NCBI RefSeq assembly: GCF_900104225.1
Contig: NZ_FNJK01000003.1
Span: forward strand, 124,001 to 188,000
Direction of reading: 5' to 3'
DNA from: Streptococcus equinus
GTDB lineage: Bacteria > Bacillota > Bacilli > Lactobacillales > Streptococcaceae
DNA length: 64,000 nucleotides
Of the stretch, positions 1 through 7,551 are shown piece after piece (the first letter of the stretch is position 1; each line of letters opens with the position of its first letter). The notes under the pieces are model-generated. The model ran no database searches and was not told the origin of the DNA. It saw nothing but the letters and a program-made list of their open reading frames with translations. Position numbers and translations under genes: made by a program.

Positions 1-1
1 G

Positions 2-34
2 CGTGCACCAGAAAATCGAGTGATTATTTGGTAA
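2..34 (+). CDS. Possible 3' end of a gene cut by the window edge
   Basis: One frame reads RAPENRVIIW and then a TAA stop, directly before a strong terminator. Too little remains to name a product, and other frames also stop in this stretch. It is listed only because the terminator at 60-94 must serve something upstream. Confidence 0.2.
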   Translation, partial: RAPENRVIIW

Positions 35-59
35 TTATTATCGATAAAATCGTGAGAAA

Positions 60-94
60 CAAGAACTTGGATAAACCAAGTTCTTGTTTTTTTT
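60..94 (+). terminator. Rho-independent terminator
   Basis: An 11-bp perfect stem, CAAGAACTTGG / CCAAGTTCTTG, has a 5-nt loop and is followed by eight T. It ends the transcript coming from upstream of the window and insulates the Rgg gene. Confidence 0.9.
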
Positions 95-213
95 GCTATC
101 TCTTTTTTAAAAATGTGATACAATAAACATTAGTATACCTAGCTAATACAACTAGATTTTTAAAATAGAAATATAGACTATGACTTTTCTAAGCTGTTTA
201 GGATAACAGATAA

Positions 214-273
214 AGACCTTTCTTGTTGTGAGAATATAGAAAACATAGTTCTTAAAGGTCTGATAACATCAGA
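214..273. promoter_or_regulatory. Inverted repeats and promoter in front of the Rgg gene
   Basis: AGACCTTT (214-221) is repeated in inverted form as AAAGGTCT (254-261), and TCTGAT-AAC-ATCAGA (259-273) is a second palindrome next to a TACAAT-like -10 box. The Rgg start follows with AAAGGAG 6-12 nt upstream. The repeats could be operators, possibly for autoregulation, or a 5' UTR hairpin; the sequence alone does not decide. Confidence 0.35.
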
Positions 274-296
274 TTACAATCAACAAAGGAGACTGT

Positions 297-1169
297 ATGA
301 AACTTGAAAAATCAATGCAATTGGGTGAACTTTATCGTGAATTACGAATCGCGCGTGGCTTGAAACTAAAAGATGTCGCACGCGAAAACCTCTCAGTATC
401 TCAACTCTCACGTTTTGAAAACGGCCAATCCATGCTCGCTGCAGACAAACTTTTAATCGCCATTTCAGGTATTCACATGACCTTCTCAGAATTTGGACAT
501 GCGATTAATAACTATCAAGAACCGAAATATTTTCAATTATCAACCAAAATAGCTGAGTTATATAACAAACAAGATATTGAAGGTCTTAAAGCTTTACTTG
601 AAAGTGAAAAAGGGTCTGAAGTTTTTGATGTTTATGAGCGTTTAAACGGATTGATTATAAAAGCTTATATTTATAATCTTGATCCCACTTATGTAATACC
701 TGAAGAAGAGACAAATTTTTTGACTTCGTATCTTTACGAAATTGAAGAATGGACAGAATTTGAATTATTTATTTTTGGAAATACTATGTCCATTCTATCA
801 GAGTCGGATTTGATTTTTTTGGGAAAAGCTTTTGTGGATCGAGATAAGCTTTATCAATCACTTACAAGTCATAAAAAAAATGCAGAAGTTGTTTTCTTAA
901 ACCTAATTGTTTTATTGGTTACTTATCGAAAGTTTTATCAAGCTACTTATTTTATTGAAGCTCTAGAAAAAATAATTACTTACCAAGACATGCTTGCCAT
1001 GACTTATCTTAATTTTTTAAAAAAATTAATTGCTAATCTTGAAGACGGGACAGATGATTTATCGGATTTGGAGCATTTTATTGTCTGTGTTGAAGAGATT
1101 GGGAACCCTTTAGTTGCTTCGTATCTCAAGATGAATTTATTAAGAATTACTAATAATAGTGAGAAATGA
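297..1169 (+). CDS. Rgg/MutR-family transcriptional regulator
   Basis: This is a cytoplasmic peptide-responsive regulator of the RRNPP/Rgg class. Residues about 10-62 form an XRE-type helix-turn-helix (LGELYRELRIARGLK, SVSQLSRFENG); the rest (about 75-290) is all-helical, as in the TPR-like peptide-binding domain of Rgg proteins, and 290 aa is the usual family length. The start has a good AAAGGAG. A short hydrophobic peptide gene lies convergently downstream (1399-1473, minus), and a palindromic operator lies between that gene and the peptide/ABC operon starting at 1752, so the regulator very probably controls both. Family identity is firm; the pheromone and targets are inferred. Stand-alone MutR-like bacteriocin regulators are the alternative. 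Confidence 0.9.
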   Translation: MKLEKSMQLGELYRELRIARGLKLKDVARENLSVSQLSRFENGQSMLAADKLLIAISGIHMTFSEFGHAINNYQEPKYFQLSTKIAELYNKQDIEGLKALLESEKGSEVFDVYERLNGLIIKAYIYNLDPTYVIPEEETNFLTSYLYEIEEWTEFELFIFGNTMSILSESDLIFLGKAFVDRDKLYQSLTSHKKNAEVVFLNLIVLLVTYRKFYQATYFIEALEKIITYQDMLAMTYLNFLKKLIANLEDGTDDLSDLEHFIVCVEEIGNPLVASYLKMNLLRITNNSEK

Positions 1170-1398
1170 TATTGACTGGATTCTAAAACATAAAGATAAT
1201 GGGGAGAAGAACAGCAGGACCAATCAAAGCATAGTTAACCAATTGTTTAGCAGTTTTTTTCAATGTGAACATAATAAGTATCCTCCAAATTTTATATATT
1301 ACGTATTATTCATAAGTTTTGTGAGTAACAACATTTCTTAGGGCAGGGGAAGGGATGAATGTTATTACTTGGGGCTGATTGATTATTTTGAATGGGTT

Positions 1399-1473
1399 TT
1401 ACGGGTAATATACAAAGAATGGAAGTACCAGAACGACTGTTTTAAGTAATGATTTAAGGGTTAGTTTAAGCAT
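1399..1473 (-). CDS. SHP-like short hydrophobic pheromone precursor (24 aa)
   Basis: On the minus strand ATG (1473) is preceded by a perfect TAAGGAGGAT Shine-Dalgarno. The product begins MLKLTLKSLLK, basic and amphipathic, and ends hydrophobic and aromatic with VLPFFVYYP. Length, charge asymmetry and hydrophobic C-terminus match SHP/ComS-type precursors that are exported, trimmed and re-imported by Opp/Ami to bind Rgg proteins. A TACAAT -10 (1504-1509) sits 21 nt from a 10+10 bp palindrome, the arrangement of Rgg-activated shp promoters. The gene converges with rgg. It has neither the DWW ending of ComS/XIP nor the Gly-Gly ending of Rgg2/3-type SHPs, so it would be a different pheromone type. 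Function is inferred. Confidence 0.6.
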   Translation of the reverse strand: MLKLTLKSLLKTVVLVLPFFVYYP

Positions 1474-1503
1474 TAGTAGTATCCTCCTTAATGTTATGTC
1501 TTC

Positions 1504-1581
1504 ATTGTATCAGCGAAAGTCTTAAAATTGGTTTATTTGCAAATACGCAAATAAACTTTTTTTGTTGAGCAAATATACAAT
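1504..1581. promoter_or_regulatory. Palindromic operator with divergent promoters (probable Rgg box)
   Basis: GTTTATTTGC (1531-1540), 6 nt, GCAAATAAAC (1547-1556) is a perfect 10-bp inverted repeat. On the minus side a TACAAT -10 lies at 1504-1509 with no good -35; on the plus side TATACAAT lies at 1574-1581. Both flanks share the block GCAAATA..AC.AATTTT and, further on, AAGACTTT, so the two promoters look alike. One activator bound at the palindrome could switch on the pheromone gene and the peptide operon together. The binding protein is inferred from context. Confidence 0.55.
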
Positions 1582-1587
1582 TTTCAG

Positions 1588-1751
1588 AAAATAAGACTTT
1601 TCAATGGTAGGATATAGGAGTAATCTGTTTAAATAGTTTACGTTTTTGGTAATTATTTTTCGAAAAATAACACCTTGCAAAATAGGAATACCTTACCATT
1701 TACCATGGTAATTTTGAGTATTCATATTTTAAAGTTGAAAGGAAAAACATT
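1588..1751 (+). other. Untranslated leader of the peptide operon with two palindromes
   Basis: The stretch holds TTATTTTTCGAAAAATAA (1653-1670) and TTACCATGGTAA (1700-1711), both perfect palindromes, the second preceded by a further TTACCAT. They could be second operators, a second promoter region (TTGCAA at 1675) or RNA hairpins. No open frame of note was seen. GAAAGGAAAA precedes the ATG at 1752. Together with the SHP-like gene and the operator this accounts for the 580-nt gap after the Rgg gene. Confidence 0.35.
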
Positions 1752-1967
1752 ATGTTTGGATTTATGGATAACTACTTGGTTGCTTTGCAAGCTAAATATG
1801 CTTCAAAAGTGACTGTTAAGTGGGTTTGGGCAGTTTGCGCTCTTGTTTCTGTTATTGCAGTTATTGGTTATGCAGCTTACTGTACTTCACAATCAGGGAA
1901 TTTTGCTGGCGGTATTAAGCTAGGTGTTCCAGATGTTATTCATGTAACATTTAACTGTACTAAATAG
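1752..1967 (+). CDS. 71-aa single-pass peptide with cysteine-bounded C-terminal loop (putative secreted peptide precursor)
   Basis: I do not recognise this family. Residues 1-23 are amphipathic and basic (K15, K19, K23), 24-43 form one transmembrane helix, and 44-71 form a polar, glycine-rich tail opened by Cys44 and nearly closed by Cys69 (GNFAGGIKLG in between). There is no double-glycine leader and no signal-peptidase site. By the positive-inside rule the tail should be outside, able to form a 44-69 disulfide. The gene heads an operon that also codes for an ABC transporter, a site-2-type protease and a thioredoxin-like protein, which suggests a precursor oxidised outside and cut within the membrane. 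Bacteriocin, pheromone, or small regulator are all possible. Confidence 0.6.
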   Translation: MFGFMDNYLVALQAKYASKVTVKWVWAVCALVSVIAVIGYAAYCTSQSGNFAGGIKLGVPDVIHVTFNCTK

Positions 1968-2012
1968 AATCTTTTCTTTATTTTTAAGAGAAGGTGTTAG
2001 AATAAGGAATTT

Positions 2013-2741
2013 ATGATTAAGATTGAACACTTATCTAAAAAATATAAGCGCTTGGTTTTAAATGATATCTCAGTGAGTTTTCCTGAAAAACAAGTGAGTG
2101 TTATTGTTGGTATTAATGGTAGCGGTAAGACGACATTTATAGATTGTGTCGTTGGTTTGAAACGCCCAAGTGATGGTCAGATTTGGATTGATGATCACCA
2201 TAATCAATCCGATGCCTTCAAAGAGCAAGTCTTTTATATTCCATCTGATTTTTATCTTCCGGATTACATGACGGGAAATGAATACATTCAATTTGTTTTG
2301 GCGCGTTATCCAAATGCAGAACCTGATAAGGTCGATTCTTTCTTTGAATTATATGATTTGAAGGAAGCTAAGAATCAGCTATTAGAATCATATTCTTTTG
2401 GGATGAAAAAGAAGGTTCAAATCATAGCTGCTGTTTTATCAAATGCTCCCTATGTTTTAGGAGATGAATTGTTTAACGGTTTGGATTTTGAAACCACTTT
2501 GATTACAGTAAAACTTTTTCAGGCTTTGCTTAATCATCGCAGCTTCGTCTTAATTTCACATAATATGACCATAATCAATCACTTTTGTGACCATATCTTT
2601 TTAATGTCCAATGGGAAATTAGTTCCTTTTACTGGTGATGCTAGCCAGCTGGAAGCAGAAGTGTTACGCACGGAGTCTGTTCATGATAAAATCACGTTCA
2701 TTCAAAGATACGCAACTTTTGATGACCATGTTTCTGAATAA
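2013..2741 (+). CDS. ABC transporter ATP-binding protein of the peptide operon
   Basis: 242-aa ABC ATPase with Walker A G33-INGSGKT-T41, Walker B ending in D151-E152, and switch His183 (ISHN). The signature loop is degenerate (YSFGM at 127-131 instead of LSGGQ), as in some ABC-2 bacteriocin immunity or export ATPases. It starts 45 nt after the 71-aa peptide gene and overlaps the next gene by about 20 nt, so it probably pairs with that membrane protein to export the peptide or to protect the producer from it. Confidence 0.9.
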   Translation: MIKIEHLSKKYKRLVLNDISVSFPEKQVSVIVGINGSGKTTFIDCVVGLKRPSDGQIWIDDHHNQSDAFKEQVFYIPSDFYLPDYMTGNEYIQFVLARYPNAEPDKVDSFFELYDLKEAKNQLLESYSFGMKKKVQIIAAVLSNAPYVLGDELFNGLDFETTLITVKLFQALLNHRSFVLISHNMTIINHFCDHIFLMSNGKLVPFTGDASQLEAEVLRTESVHDKITFIQRYATFDDHVSE

Positions 2742-4041
2742 TGCTTTGAAAGGTTTCTTAAATCGTCCTATTTTTAAATCAAAATGGGTAAGACGTTCCT
2801 TTGTAACTTTCCTATGCCTGCTTTACATTTTGTATTATCTTTACAATATGAAAGAATTGGCAAAAATATCATCCATCAGAACAAATGTTCCTCTTGCTAT
2901 TTTGGAAACAGGGCAAAAACAAATCTTTTTTAGTTATTTCAGCAATACTGTCGTTTTGGGCTGCTTGTCCTTCCTTTTTGTTGAGGCAACCTTAGCTTTG
3001 GATAAGACATCTTTGTACTTCGTTAAAGCCTTACCATTTCGAAGACGTGATGTTCAAAGAGCCTACTCTTTGTTTCGCTTGGTGTTGATGATTGGGATTT
3101 ATGAATTAGTCATGATTATTGCAACGCCTGCTATTAAATTAGTCACAACTTCTGTGGGAGATTTTGGCCTGTTTTTCCTTAGTCAACATTTTTCGTTCTT
3201 TCTTGTTATCATCAGCTTAGAAATTCTATCCTTAGGGCTGGATCTGCTTTTGCAAAGGCAGATAAAACACTTGCTTGTGATTAAACTACTCCTAGCAAAT
3301 GTTATTTTGATAATCAGTTTAGCTTATTTCTTTCAATGGCGTTATGCTCTAGAATCACGATTAGCTTCTTCTCCATTTTCCATTCATGAGTTGATTTTAG
3401 GGGCGTTTCTTGTTAGTTTGAGCTGTCTGATTATAGCTGTTTATCTGCTTTTGCATTTGCCTTTAGCTGATACTTTAGTAACTAGTCATAGTCGTTTTAT
3501 CAAGGTACCTGTTCTTGATAAAGTCACTTTTCGTTATAAAACAAATTGGTATTACCTCATTTTTCCGGTGATTGTTGTGGGAATTATTGCTTATCAAAGC
3601 GGCAGAGATGCAGTTTTGGCAGTCTTACCAACATTGCTTGCTTTTAATGGCTTATTATTACTTTCGCATGGCGATAGCACAGAGGATTTTCGACATCAAT
3701 ATAATCTCTTACGGATTACGGTGTGGGAAGAATACTTTAGACAGTATTTTCTTCTTGTATTGTTGGAAGTTCCTTTATTGATTTGCTATGGCTACCACTT
3801 AGCTAATATCAATCAAGTAATGGTGTCAATTGCATTTGCTCAATCTGCTTTGATGTTAGGCTATCTTTTTCCAAAATCACGAGGGAATCTCAATGAGACC
3901 ACATCAATGTTTTTGTTAGGAATTGTTTTTATATTAGTTACGCTTGTTGTAAAAAATGCAAGTTTTGGTTTGATAATTATTATTCTATTAGCAGGTATTC
4001 ACTATAGTCTTCTTAGGAGGTTAAGATATGAAAGATTTTAG
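2722..4041 (+). CDS. ABC-2-like membrane subunit of the peptide operon
   Basis: About 439 aa, very hydrophobic, with about ten predicted membrane helices in two blocks separated by a soluble stretch. ATG 2722 or 2728 is preferred because the frame upstream lies inside the ATPase gene and the region MTMFLNNALKGFL begins the natural sequence; the overlap suggests translational coupling. No ATPase or peptidase motif is present. It is most likely the permease partner of the preceding ATPase, for export or self-immunity. Substrate unknown. Confidence 0.75.
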   Translation: MTMFLNNALKGFLNRPIFKSKWVRRSFVTFLCLLYILYYLYNMKELAKISSIRTNVPLAILETGQKQIFFSYFSNTVVLGCLSFLFVEATLALDKTSLYFVKALPFRRRDVQRAYSLFRLVLMIGIYELVMIIATPAIKLVTTSVGDFGLFFLSQHFSFFLVIISLEILSLGLDLLLQRQIKHLLVIKLLLANVILIISLAYFFQWRYALESRLASSPFSIHELILGAFLVSLSCLIIAVYLLLHLPLADTLVTSHSRFIKVPVLDKVTFRYKTNWYYLIFPVIVVGIIAYQSGRDAVLAVLPTLLAFNGLLLLSHGDSTEDFRHQYNLLRITVWEEYFRQYFLLVLLEVPLLICYGYHLANINQVMVSIAFAQSALMLGYLFPKSRGNLNETTSMFLLGIVFILVTLVVKNASFGLIIIILLAGIHYSLLRRLRYERF

Positions 4042-4303
4042 TCGTTGTCTAGGGATTAGTGTAGTGAGCTACGCTGCCTTAGTTGTGTTTACAAGCCTTT
4101 GGAAATTATTTCAACTTGGCGGCTCATCAGCTTCAGTAAAAACTTTGTTAGGCATCACCATTGATAACAAAATTACTGAGCATAATATTTCCACAACGTT
4201 TGGCTTGTCTTGGCAAACTTTGATAGCTTTTATTATCTATTTTTGCCTTGTCTATGCTTTGACATATCTCACTGATAAATACAGCACGAATAAACATGAT
4301 TGA
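4028..4303 (+). CDS. Small membrane protein of the peptide operon
   Basis: 91 aa with two hydrophobic helices (about 8-28 and 62-82) and a polar loop between them; not recognised. The start is well supported by CTTAGGAGG 6-13 nt upstream, and the gene overlaps both neighbours (14 nt and 8 nt), so it is part of the same translational unit. Small two-helix proteins in such operons often serve as immunity or transporter accessory proteins; that role is only a guess. Confidence 0.7.
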   Translation: MKDFSRCLGISVVSYAALVVFTSLWKLFQLGGSSASVKTLLGITIDNKITEHNISTTFGLSWQTLIAFIIYFCLVYALTYLTDKYSTNKHD

Positions 4304-4670
4304 AATATTCGTTTTAGTCGTCATTACGATTCTGTCGGTTTATGTCGCTGTTGGATTACATGAGATTTTGCATTACTTGGTGGCACGAGTATTGCGTTAT
4401 CAAGCGTGTTTTAAACACGTAGGTATTCTTGCTTTTCAAGTAGAGTATAGAAATCAAAACTGTCCACTAGATAATTTCTTAATTGCTTTTATATCACCAT
4501 TTCTGTTAACAATTATTGGCATTTTAATCCCTTTAAACTACTATACCCTTGTATTGAAGGTAACTTGTCTAATGAATCTGTTTAACCTCTTACCATTTAC
4601 AGCAGATGGCGAAGTGATTTTATTGTCAATTGTTCAACTTATCCAAAAGGAGAAAAATAGTGAAAAATAA
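4296..4670 (+). CDS. Minimal M50-like (site-2 protease type) membrane metalloprotease
   Basis: 124 aa, three to four membrane helices. His22-Glu23-Ile-Leu-His26 lies in the first helix (zinc ligands and catalytic Glu), and N97-LLP-FTA-D104-G105 matches the second M50 motif (N..P...DG) that supplies the third zinc ligand. Both motifs of a site-2 protease are thus present in an unusually short protein without a PDZ domain. Such enzymes cut substrates inside the membrane. The single-pass 71-aa peptide encoded three genes upstream is an obvious candidate substrate. Family by motif is good; substrate is inferred. Confidence 0.75.
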   Translation: MIEIFVLVVITILSVYVAVGLHEILHYLVARVLRYQACFKHVGILAFQVEYRNQNCPLDNFLIAFISPFLLTIIGILIPLNYYTLVLKVTCLMNLFNLLPFTADGEVILLSIVQLIQKEKNSEK

Positions 4671-5184
4671 AAAAACATTGAAAATAGGTTTTCTTGTTGT
4701 TTTATTTGCAGTTGTTTTCGTTGGCGGTTATGTCATAACCAATAAAGTCAATGGAACAAGTCCATATGTTGATGAAACGGCTCAGCTGGTTAAAGAAAAT
4801 CCAGATGATGTGGTTAATCGCTTAGAAGCTAAAGAACAAGGAATGTATTATTTTGGCTTTCCAACCTGTCCATGGTGTGTAGAGTTATTGCCTGTTTTAG
4901 ACAAGGAATTACAAGCAGACCATAGTAAAGCCTATACAGTCGATGTTCGAGGCGACCAATATAGTGATGCTGACAACGCTATCGTGAAAAAATTTTCTCA
5001 GACTTACACCAAAGAAGACAAATTATACGTTCCTTTTGTCGTTGCAATTAATAGTTCAGGAGAAGTCAAAGTTCACGTTGGTACAGTCGATGACCACGAT
5101 GCTACTAAGGATAAAATGACTAAAGATCAAGAACAACGTCTAGTTAAAATCCTAGATAAAATGATTGCATTTAGTCAAAGCTGA
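4660..5184 (+). CDS. Membrane-anchored thioredoxin-like protein (bacteriocin accessory type)
   Basis: 174 aa from GTG 4660, chosen because AAAAGGAGA lies 7-15 nt upstream and the frame before it sits inside the protease gene. Residues 8-27 are an uncleaved-looking membrane anchor; the outside domain carries Cys70-Pro-Trp-Cys73 after a YYFGF strand, and a later VPFVV with a cis-Pro-like position, as in thioredoxin and PedC/BrcD accessory proteins. It would act on the outer face to form or shuffle disulfides, fitting the two tail cysteines of the 71-aa peptide. It overlaps the protease gene by 11 nt and closes the operon. Confidence 0.8.
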   Translation: MKNKKTLKIGFLVVLFAVVFVGGYVITNKVNGTSPYVDETAQLVKENPDDVVNRLEAKEQGMYYFGFPTCPWCVELLPVLDKELQADHSKAYTVDVRGDQYSDADNAIVKKFSQTYTKEDKLYVPFVVAINSSGEVKVHVGTVDDHDATKDKMTKDQEQRLVKILDKMIAFSQS

Positions 5185-5189
5185 AAGAT

Positions 5190-5230
5190 AAAATACGCCA
5201 ATTCGTTTTTACGAAAAGGCGTTTTTGTTT
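5190..5230 (+). terminator. Terminator of the peptide operon
   Basis: ATACGCC pairs with GGCGTTT around a short loop with an inner hairpin, followed by a T-rich run. It ends the operon before the convergent S66 peptidase gene. Confidence 0.65.
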
Positions 5231-5271
5231 TTTAGTTCATACTCATATATAAAATTCTTCATAGAGGAGTT

Positions 5272-6225
5272 TTATTCCTCGATGTGAATATTCAAAGTAT
5301 CAGTGTCAATGCTTGTTTTAGCGCCAATGGTGAAGGTGAAGAGTGGTTGGGTATGGGCAAAATCAAGGTCATACATGACAGGAATGGTTTTAAGGAGTGG
5401 GTGTTTATCAAGAATGAAGGTAAAGATTTCTGGTGTCATTTGGCATTCTTTTGGGAAGCGTCCGATAAGCACCGCTTTTGGATTGGGGTAAGCTTGTAAA
5501 ATAGCTGCTAAATTGCGGTCAAAATCATGATAGTCATCATCTTCTGCCTCTTCTAAGAAAAGGACATAATCGTTGACTTGAGGGGCGTAAGGTGTTCCGC
5601 GAAGAAGTCCAAAAGTAGATAAATTTCCACCAATAATGGTGCCAGAAGCTTTCCCTGCGTTGTAAATTTTCCATTTTGTTGGCATAAAATGACGTGGTTG
5701 AGTTGGATCATACCAAGGGTCGCTTGACCACTTTTGACTTGGAACAAGGTCATAAGCTGATTTTGTCATGGCGTTTAACCAAGCCTTGCTTTGATACTCT
5801 TGACCTTCTTTCATTTTAAAACTTGAATATGAAGGTCCCATGTATGTCAGCATTCCAGTTTTAGCATAGATAGCATTTAAAAAAGCTGTTGAATCAGAAT
5901 AACCGCAGATAATTTTGGGGTGTTTGGCAATTAAGTCATAGTCAAGATAGGGTAATAGCTCATTAGAATTAAAGCCACCAATGGTAGCCAAAATGACGTC
6001 GACAGAGTCATCAGCAAAAGCAGCGTGCAAATCAGCAACACGGCTCTTGATTGAAGAAGAATCGAGCATATCAGATTCTAAATAATGTTCTGAAAATGAC
6101 ACACGAAATCCTAGATTTTCTAACGTTTCTTTGGCAGAAAGATTGGCTTCAAATCCACCCAAGCGAGCAATTGAATCTGACGGACTAAGGATACGAATAT
6201 GACTGTTAGGACTTAGTTTTTTCAT
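5272..6225 (-). CDS. S66 family peptidase (LD-carboxypeptidase / MccF-like)
   Basis: 317 aa serine peptidase of family S66, which includes murein tetrapeptide LD-carboxypeptidase and the microcin C7 self-immunity protein MccF. The nucleophile is Ser110 in GYSD; FLEEAEDDDYHDFDR carries the Glu region and DFAHTQP the His near the C-terminus. No signal peptide, so it acts in the cytosol on peptidoglycan peptides or on aminoacyl-nucleotide-like toxins. Its GGFNSNELLPYLDYD is closer to the MccF-like branch. It is monocistronic and convergent with the peptide operon; the start has AGGAGGT upstream. It is tempting to link it to bacteriocin immunity, but it is widespread and may be independent. Confidence 0.85.
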   Translation of the reverse strand: MKKLSPNSHIRILSPSDSIARLGGFEANLSAKETLENLGFRVSFSEHYLESDMLDSSSIKSRVADLHAAFADDSVDVILATIGGFNSNELLPYLDYDLIAKHPKIICGYSDSTAFLNAIYAKTGMLTYMGPSYSSFKMKEGQEYQSKAWLNAMTKSAYDLVPSQKWSSDPWYDPTQPRHFMPTKWKIYNAGKASGTIIGGNLSTFGLLRGTPYAPQVNDYVLFLEEAEDDDYHDFDRNLAAILQAYPNPKAVLIGRFPKECQMTPEIFTFILDKHPLLKTIPVMYDLDFAHTQPLFTFTIGAKTSIDTDTLNIHIEE

Positions 6226-6387
6226 AAAACACCTCCAAATATTTTTAGTATTCTATCACAGACTAAAGAAATGTCAAAGCTAAAGTCGTGAAAAGCTATA
6301 TTTTCTAAATTTCTGAAATCGTCTACCATAATTTCACGAATTAGGCTTGACGAGCTTATTATTTTAGGGTAAAATATTATCTGTTAT

Positions 6388-6458
6388 GGCGGTATAGCCA
6401 AGTGGTAAGGCACGGCTCTGCAAAAGCTTGATCGTCGGTTCAAATCCGTCTACCGCCT
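6388..6458 (+). tRNA. tRNA-Cys (GCA)
   Basis: 71-nt cloverleaf: acceptor GGCGGTA / TACCGCC, anticodon loop CTGCAAA (GCA), T arm GGTTCAAATCC and discriminator T. The CCA is not encoded. A TAAAAT-like -10 lies just upstream, and the gene stands alone. Confidence 0.95.
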
Positions 6459-6465
6459 TCATGAC

Positions 6466-6495
6466 AAAAAAGCTCGACTTTGTCGGGCTTTTTTT
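6466..6495 (+). terminator. Terminator after tRNA-Cys
   Basis: AAAAAGCTCGAC-TTT-GTCGGGCTTTTT hairpin followed by more T, directly behind the tRNA. Confidence 0.9.
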
Positions 6496-6596
6496 CTTTC
6501 CTAAAAAAGAAAAATCATGAAAATTTTTTCGGATAATTTTCAGTCATGATTATCGTCAAAAGCCTAAAATAAAAACTCTTTCAAGCCTCATATGGC

Positions 6597-6751
6597 TTGT
6601 CAAAGCAATGCTTTTATGGTAAACTATGATAGTTGTATTATGCAACAAATACTCATTCTGGATGTATTGTGAGTCTGTTGCTCATTATGAGTGGATTTGC
6701 AAGATGAAGTCTGGAAGAGGAAAAAAACATTTTATAAAGGAGAAACTACTC
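6597..6751 (+). promoter_or_regulatory. rpsB promoter and long leader
   Basis: TTGTCA (6597-6602), 17 nt, TAAACT (6620-6625). The transcript would carry a leader of about 120 nt before rpsB, with near-repeats of the type TTGTATTATGCAACAAATACTC and TGAGTCTGTTGCTCATTATGAGT that can fold. S2 commonly controls its own operon through its mRNA leader, so this may be the S2 target; that role is inferred. Confidence 0.6.
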
Positions 6752-7519
6752 ATGGCAGTAATTTCAATGAAACAACTTCTTGAAGCTGGTGTTCACTTCG
6801 GTCACCAAACTCGTCGCTGGAACCCTAAGATGGCTAAATACATCTTCACAGAACGTAACGGTATCCACGTTATCGACCTTCAACAAACTGTAAAAATGGC
6901 TGACGCAGCTTACGAATTCGTTCGTGATGCAGCTGCTAACGACGCTGTAATCTTGTTTGTTGGTACTAAAAAACAAGCTGCTGACGCTGTTAAAGAAGAA
7001 GCAGAACGCGCAGGTCAATACTACATCAACCACCGTTGGTTGGGTGGAACTCTTACAAACTGGGATACTATCCAAAAACGTATCGCTCGTTTGAAAGAAA
7101 TCAAACGTATGGAAGAAGATGGAACTTTTGAAGTTCTTCCTAAGAAAGAAGTTGCTCTTCTTAACAAACAACGTGCTCGTCTTGAAAAATTCTTGGGCGG
7201 TATCGAAGATATGCCACGTATTCCAGACGTAATGTACATTGTTGACCCACACAAAGAACAAATCGCTGTTAAAGAAGCTAAAAAACTTGGTATCCCTGTA
7301 GTAGCTATGGTTGATACTAACGCTGATCCAGATGATATCGATGTTATCATCCCAGCTAACGATGACGCTATCCGCGCCGTTAAATTGATCACTTCTAAAT
7401 TGGCTGACGCTGTTATCGAAGGACGCCAAGGTGAAGATGCTGACGCTGATTTTGCAGCAGAAGCACAAGCTGATTCAATCGAAGAAATCGTTGAAGTTGT
7501 AGAAGGCGACAACGAATAA
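6752..7519 (+). CDS. rpsB: 30S ribosomal protein S2
   Basis: 255 aa with canonical S2 sequence ([22 protein letters not shown] at the N-terminus, [24 protein letters not shown]). Start at ATG 6752 with AAAGGAGA upstream; the longer frame reaching back to 6626 lies in the leader. The acidic tail (VEVVEGDNE) is usual for streptococci. It is followed by tsf after a hairpin, the universal rpsB-tsf order. Codon use is strongly biased, as in highly expressed genes. Confidence 0.98.
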   Translation: MAVISMKQLLEAGVHFGHQTRRWNPKMAKYIFTERNGIHVIDLQQTVKMADAAYEFVRDAAANDAVILFVGTKKQAADAVKEEAERAGQYYINHRWLGGTLTNWDTIQKRIARLKEIKRMEEDGTFEVLPKKEVALLNKQRARLEKFLGGIEDMPRIPDVMYIVDPHKEQIAVKEAKKLGIPVVAMVDTNADPDDIDVIIPANDDAIRAVKLITSKLADAVIEGRQGEDADADFAAEAQADSIEEIVEVVEGDNE

Positions 7520-7551
7520 GATTAGAGGCTTAACAGTCTTTGATATGCTTT

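Noticed and set aside
1159-1341. 60-aa frame overlapping the end of the Rgg gene
   Set aside because: No Shine-Dalgarno, low-complexity composition and no family pattern; the SHP-like gene on the other strand explains the region better.
6764-7468. Long minus-strand frames inside rpsB (up to 234 aa), and similar ones in tsf, clpC, polA, gltX and argG
   Set aside because: They arise from codon bias of highly expressed genes on the opposite strand; they lack ribosome binding sites and have unlikely Cys/Phe/Ser-rich composition.
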